DNA of 64,000 bases from Flavonifractor sp. An82 (lineage in GTDB: Bacteria; Bacillota; Clostridia; Oscillospirales; Oscillospiraceae): the NCBI RefSeq assembly GCF_002159265.1, contig NZ_NFHG01000003.1, forward strand, positions 166,102 through 230,101. The letters run 5' to 3'. This document shows, one piece after another, positions 62,311 through 64,000 of this stretch (positions are counted from its first letter, which is position 1; each line of letters opens with the position of its first letter). Under the pieces are notes generated by a model, which had not been told where the DNA came from, searched no databases, and saw only the letters and a program-made list of their open reading frames with translations. Made by a program: the position numbers and the translations under genes.

Positions 62311-63195
62311 TTGTCCCGCTCTCTGTATTATAAGATCACCGACGATCCTCCGCCCCGCCGTCGGCGGCTGCCCCTGATCCTGGCGGCCGTTGTGGTGGGA
62401 GCCGTCCTGGTGACCGTGCCGGTGCTGAGCCGCTCCCCCGCGGAGGGAGCCGACCCCGCTCCCACCGCCACTGTCGCGCCTACCCCCACGCCGGAACCCA
62501 CCCCTACCCCTACCCCTGTCTTTGACTTTTCCCAGCCGGTGCCCCACGGGGTGTCGGTGGATATGGATTACTTTTCCGACGCCCTGTTCATCGGCGACTC
62601 CCGCACCCAGGGACTGAGACTGTACAGCGGCGTCAAGGGCGCCACCTTCTACGACTACACCGGCCTGAGCGTCTTCGGCGTAAACAAGCCCGGCCTGGTG
62701 ACGGTGAACGGCCAGTCCTGTTCCATTGTGGAGGCCCTGCAGAAGGGGCCCCAGTTCGGAAAGATCTACATCGCCTTCGGCATGAATGAGCTGGGCTACT
62801 ATAACACGGAAAACTATCTGGCTACCTTTGGCAAGTTCCTGGACCAGGTGAAGGAAGCCCAGCCCAACGCCGTGGTCTATCTGCAGAATCTGGCCCCGGT
62901 GGACGAGGCCAAGTGCGCCAAGTACGGCCAGGCCTCCTGCATTACCAACGCCCGGGTGGCCGTGTTCAACGAGCTGTTCGCCCAGCTGGCCCGGGAGCAC
63001 CGGGTCTGCCTGGTGGACGTATACAGCGCCCTGTCCGACGAGAACGACAGCCTGCCCAGTGAGGCCACGTCGGACGGCATCCATTTTCAGCGTCCCTGGT
63101 ATGAAACATGGCTGGCCTGTCTGATGAGCCATACGGTGGACCCGGAGGCCTATCGGGCGGGACAGACCGCGATGGAAGGAGATAGAGAAACATGA
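62311..63195 (+). CDS. Membrane-anchored SGNH/GDSL hydrolase
   Basis: 294 residues. One membrane helix (about 20-40), a Pro/Thr linker (TPTPEPTPTPTP), then an SGNH domain outside: block I FIGDSRTQG (Ser nucleophile), block III FGMNELG (Asn), block V SDGIHFQ (Asp-His). Such enzymes deacetylate or esterify wall polysaccharides. TTG start at 62311 after GAGG. Its end overlaps the next gene by four bases. Confidence 0.88.
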   Translation: MSRSLYYKITDDPPPRRRRLPLILAAVVVGAVLVTVPVLSRSPAEGADPAPTATVAPTPTPEPTPTPTPVFDFSQPVPHGVSVDMDYFSDALFIGDSRTQGLRLYSGVKGATFYDYTGLSVFGVNKPGLVTVNGQSCSIVEALQKGPQFGKIYIAFGMNELGYYNTENYLATFGKFLDQVKEAQPNAVVYLQNLAPVDEAKCAKYGQASCITNARVAVFNELFAQLAREHRVCLVDVYSALSDENDSLPSEATSDGIHFQRPWYETWLACLMSHTVDPEAYRAGQTAMEGDRET

Positions 63196-63665
63196 AAAAC
63201 CTGCTGATCCGTCTGGTGCCCGGAGTTCTGGCCCTGTGTCTGTGCCTGTCCGCCTGCGGCGGCGGAGGCGAGACCGCCAAGAGCTACGATCCCGCCGCCA
63301 CTGCCCAGGCCCTGCTGGACTCCACGGCCTTCACCGATACCCTGGACACCCTGGACAAGGACACCGCCGCCGCCATGTACGGCATTGACGCGTCTACCAT
63401 CGCCGACTGCGCGGTATACACCTCCCTGTCCATGGGGGCGGAGGAGATCGCCGTGCTCACCCTTACCGACGAGGCTGCCGCCAAGACCGCCAAGGAGGCC
63501 CTGGACAAGCGGGTGAGCGACCAGATCGAAGCCCTGAAGAGCTATATGCCCGCCGAGGTGGACAAGCTCAACCACGCCATCGTGGAGCAGTCCGGCACCA
63601 CCGCCCTGCTGGTGGTGGCCGCCGATGCCGATGCTGCCCAGAAGGTGCTGGACGGCCTGAACTGA
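63192..63665 (+). CDS. Lipoprotein of the DUF4358 type
   Basis: 157 residues. Signal peptide with lipobox LSAC (Cys20). The rest is a small alpha/beta domain (YGIDASTIADCAVYTSLSMGAEEIAVL) that fits DUF4358. GGAAGGAG lies before the ATG, which is inside the SGNH gene end; the two likely work together at the cell surface, but no function is known for the family. Confidence 0.82.
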   Translation: MKNLLIRLVPGVLALCLCLSACGGGGETAKSYDPAATAQALLDSTAFTDTLDTLDKDTAAAMYGIDASTIADCAVYTSLSMGAEEIAVLTLTDEAAAKTAKEALDKRVSDQIEALKSYMPAEVDKLNHAIVEQSGTTALLVVAADADAAQKVLDGLN

Positions 63666-63679
63666 ATCGGTCCCCCCAC

Positions 63680-63710
63680 AAAAAACGCCGGGTATTTCCC
63701 GGCGTTTTTT
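63680..63710 (+). terminator. Terminator after the DUF4358 gene
   Basis: AAAAAACGCCGGG/CCCGGCGTTTTTT with a TATTT loop. Confidence 0.93.
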
Positions 63711-63819
63711 CAGCAAAAATAAAATCCGCGCCTTCAACTTTTTGCGCCGCGCTGCCGTCTAAGAATCAGAACGCTGTAACTGACAGCCGGATTCAGATTA
63801 AAAGAACGAGGTGTCTCCT

Positions 63820-64000
63820 GTGTCCCAGTCCTATCGTCCCAAACGTGTGCAAAAAAAGCGGGGAAAAGGCCCCGGCGTAACTCTGCCCCTGCTGGTGGCC
63901 GCCGCCGTGGTGTGTGTGTGCCTGCTGCTCATCCCCTCCGCGGGCAAGAGCGCGCCCTCTGCCGCCGACGTGACCCCCAATACCGCCCCCACCGTTACCC
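63820..64000 (+). CDS. Start of a membrane-anchored extracytoplasmic protein (cut by the window end)
   Basis: 60 codons are visible. A basic cytosolic tail (SQSYRPKRVQKKRGKGPG) is followed by one hydrophobic helix of about 20 residues (LLVAAAVVCVCLLLIP) and a Ser/Ala/Thr/Pro-rich stretch (APSAADVTPNTAPT) as the frame leaves the window. The layout resembles the SGNH hydrolase at 62311, suggesting a bitopic surface enzyme, but the catalytic part is not seen. GTG start at 63820 with GAGGTG six bases before it. Confidence 0.6.
   Translation, partial: MSQSYRPKRVQKKRGKGPGVTLPLLVAAAVVCVCLLLIPSAGKSAPSAADVTPNTAPTVT

Overview
The window is a GC-rich, gene-dense chromosomal segment from an anaerobic, spore-forming Firmicute. 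Gene content and order point to the Oscillospiraceae/Ruminococcaceae side of the Clostridia (a Flavonifractor, Pseudoflavonifractor or Lawsonibacter-like gut bacterium). Supporting evidence is spoIIID and yabP-yabQ-divIC-yabR (endospore formers), a T-box in front of ileS, HemZ, a V-type ATPase, S-layer-homology proteins, and no phage, plasmid, rRNA or CRISPR signature. The genus is an inference from gene content; no database was searched.

Layout. 1-9.2 kb: the start of spoIIID, a Crp-like regulator, an HD hydrolase plus MATE exporter, a YtaF/MntP-like membrane protein, the yabPQ-divIC-yabR sporulation/division cluster, divergent bioY and birA sharing two BirA operators, a HAD phosphatase, and lspA-rluD. 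9.2-10.2 kb: a divergent pair of tiny ribbon-helix-helix proteins and an inverted pair of three-hairpin repeats. 10.2-24.2 kb, all on the minus strand: ileS with its T-box, then a long array miaB-mutS-CPBP protease-mutL-hfq-HlyD-yggS-sepF-divIVA (RNA modification, mismatch repair, division). 24.3-31 kb, plus strand: an alanine-racemase-like protein without its catalytic lysine, dtd, an MBL hydrolase, hemZ, a uridine-kinase-like protein, an Mrp Fe-S carrier and a cell-wall amidase.

31.2-34.8 kb: a large secreted beta-helix protein with C-terminal SLH domains and mosaic base composition. 35-41.8 kb: a divergent ParE/ParC-type topoisomerase pair followed by YitT, LUD and lipoprotein genes. 41.9-45.7 kb: tRNA-Gly(GCC), a small membrane protein downstream of LexA-like boxes, a second surface protein, and a shikimate-kinase-like gene. 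45.8-56.7 kb: a DEAD-box helicase and a nine-gene V-type ATPase operon (H/G-I-K-E-C-F-A-B-D) whose K subunit carries sodium-site residues. 57-64 kb: an LtaS-like synthase, TetR-acetyltransferase opposite a split ThrE exporter, a HAD nucleotidase, an SGNH hydrolase, a lipoprotein, and the first 60 codons of a membrane-anchored protein.

The most unusual feature is a family of modular palindromic elements, about 100-160 bp, each with two to three consecutive hairpins. They occur between genes (9.74-10.12, 25.88-26.03, 31.06-31.14, 44.85-44.97 kb) and, in frame, inside two protein-coding genes (the mutL linker and the DEAD-box helicase tail). Other points worth attention are the racemase-like protein next to the D-aminoacyl-tRNA deacylase, a 200-bp out-of-frame overlap of yabQ with divIC, two near-identical sigma-E-type promoters, twin BirA operators, and a LexA-type promoter in front of a gene of unknown function.
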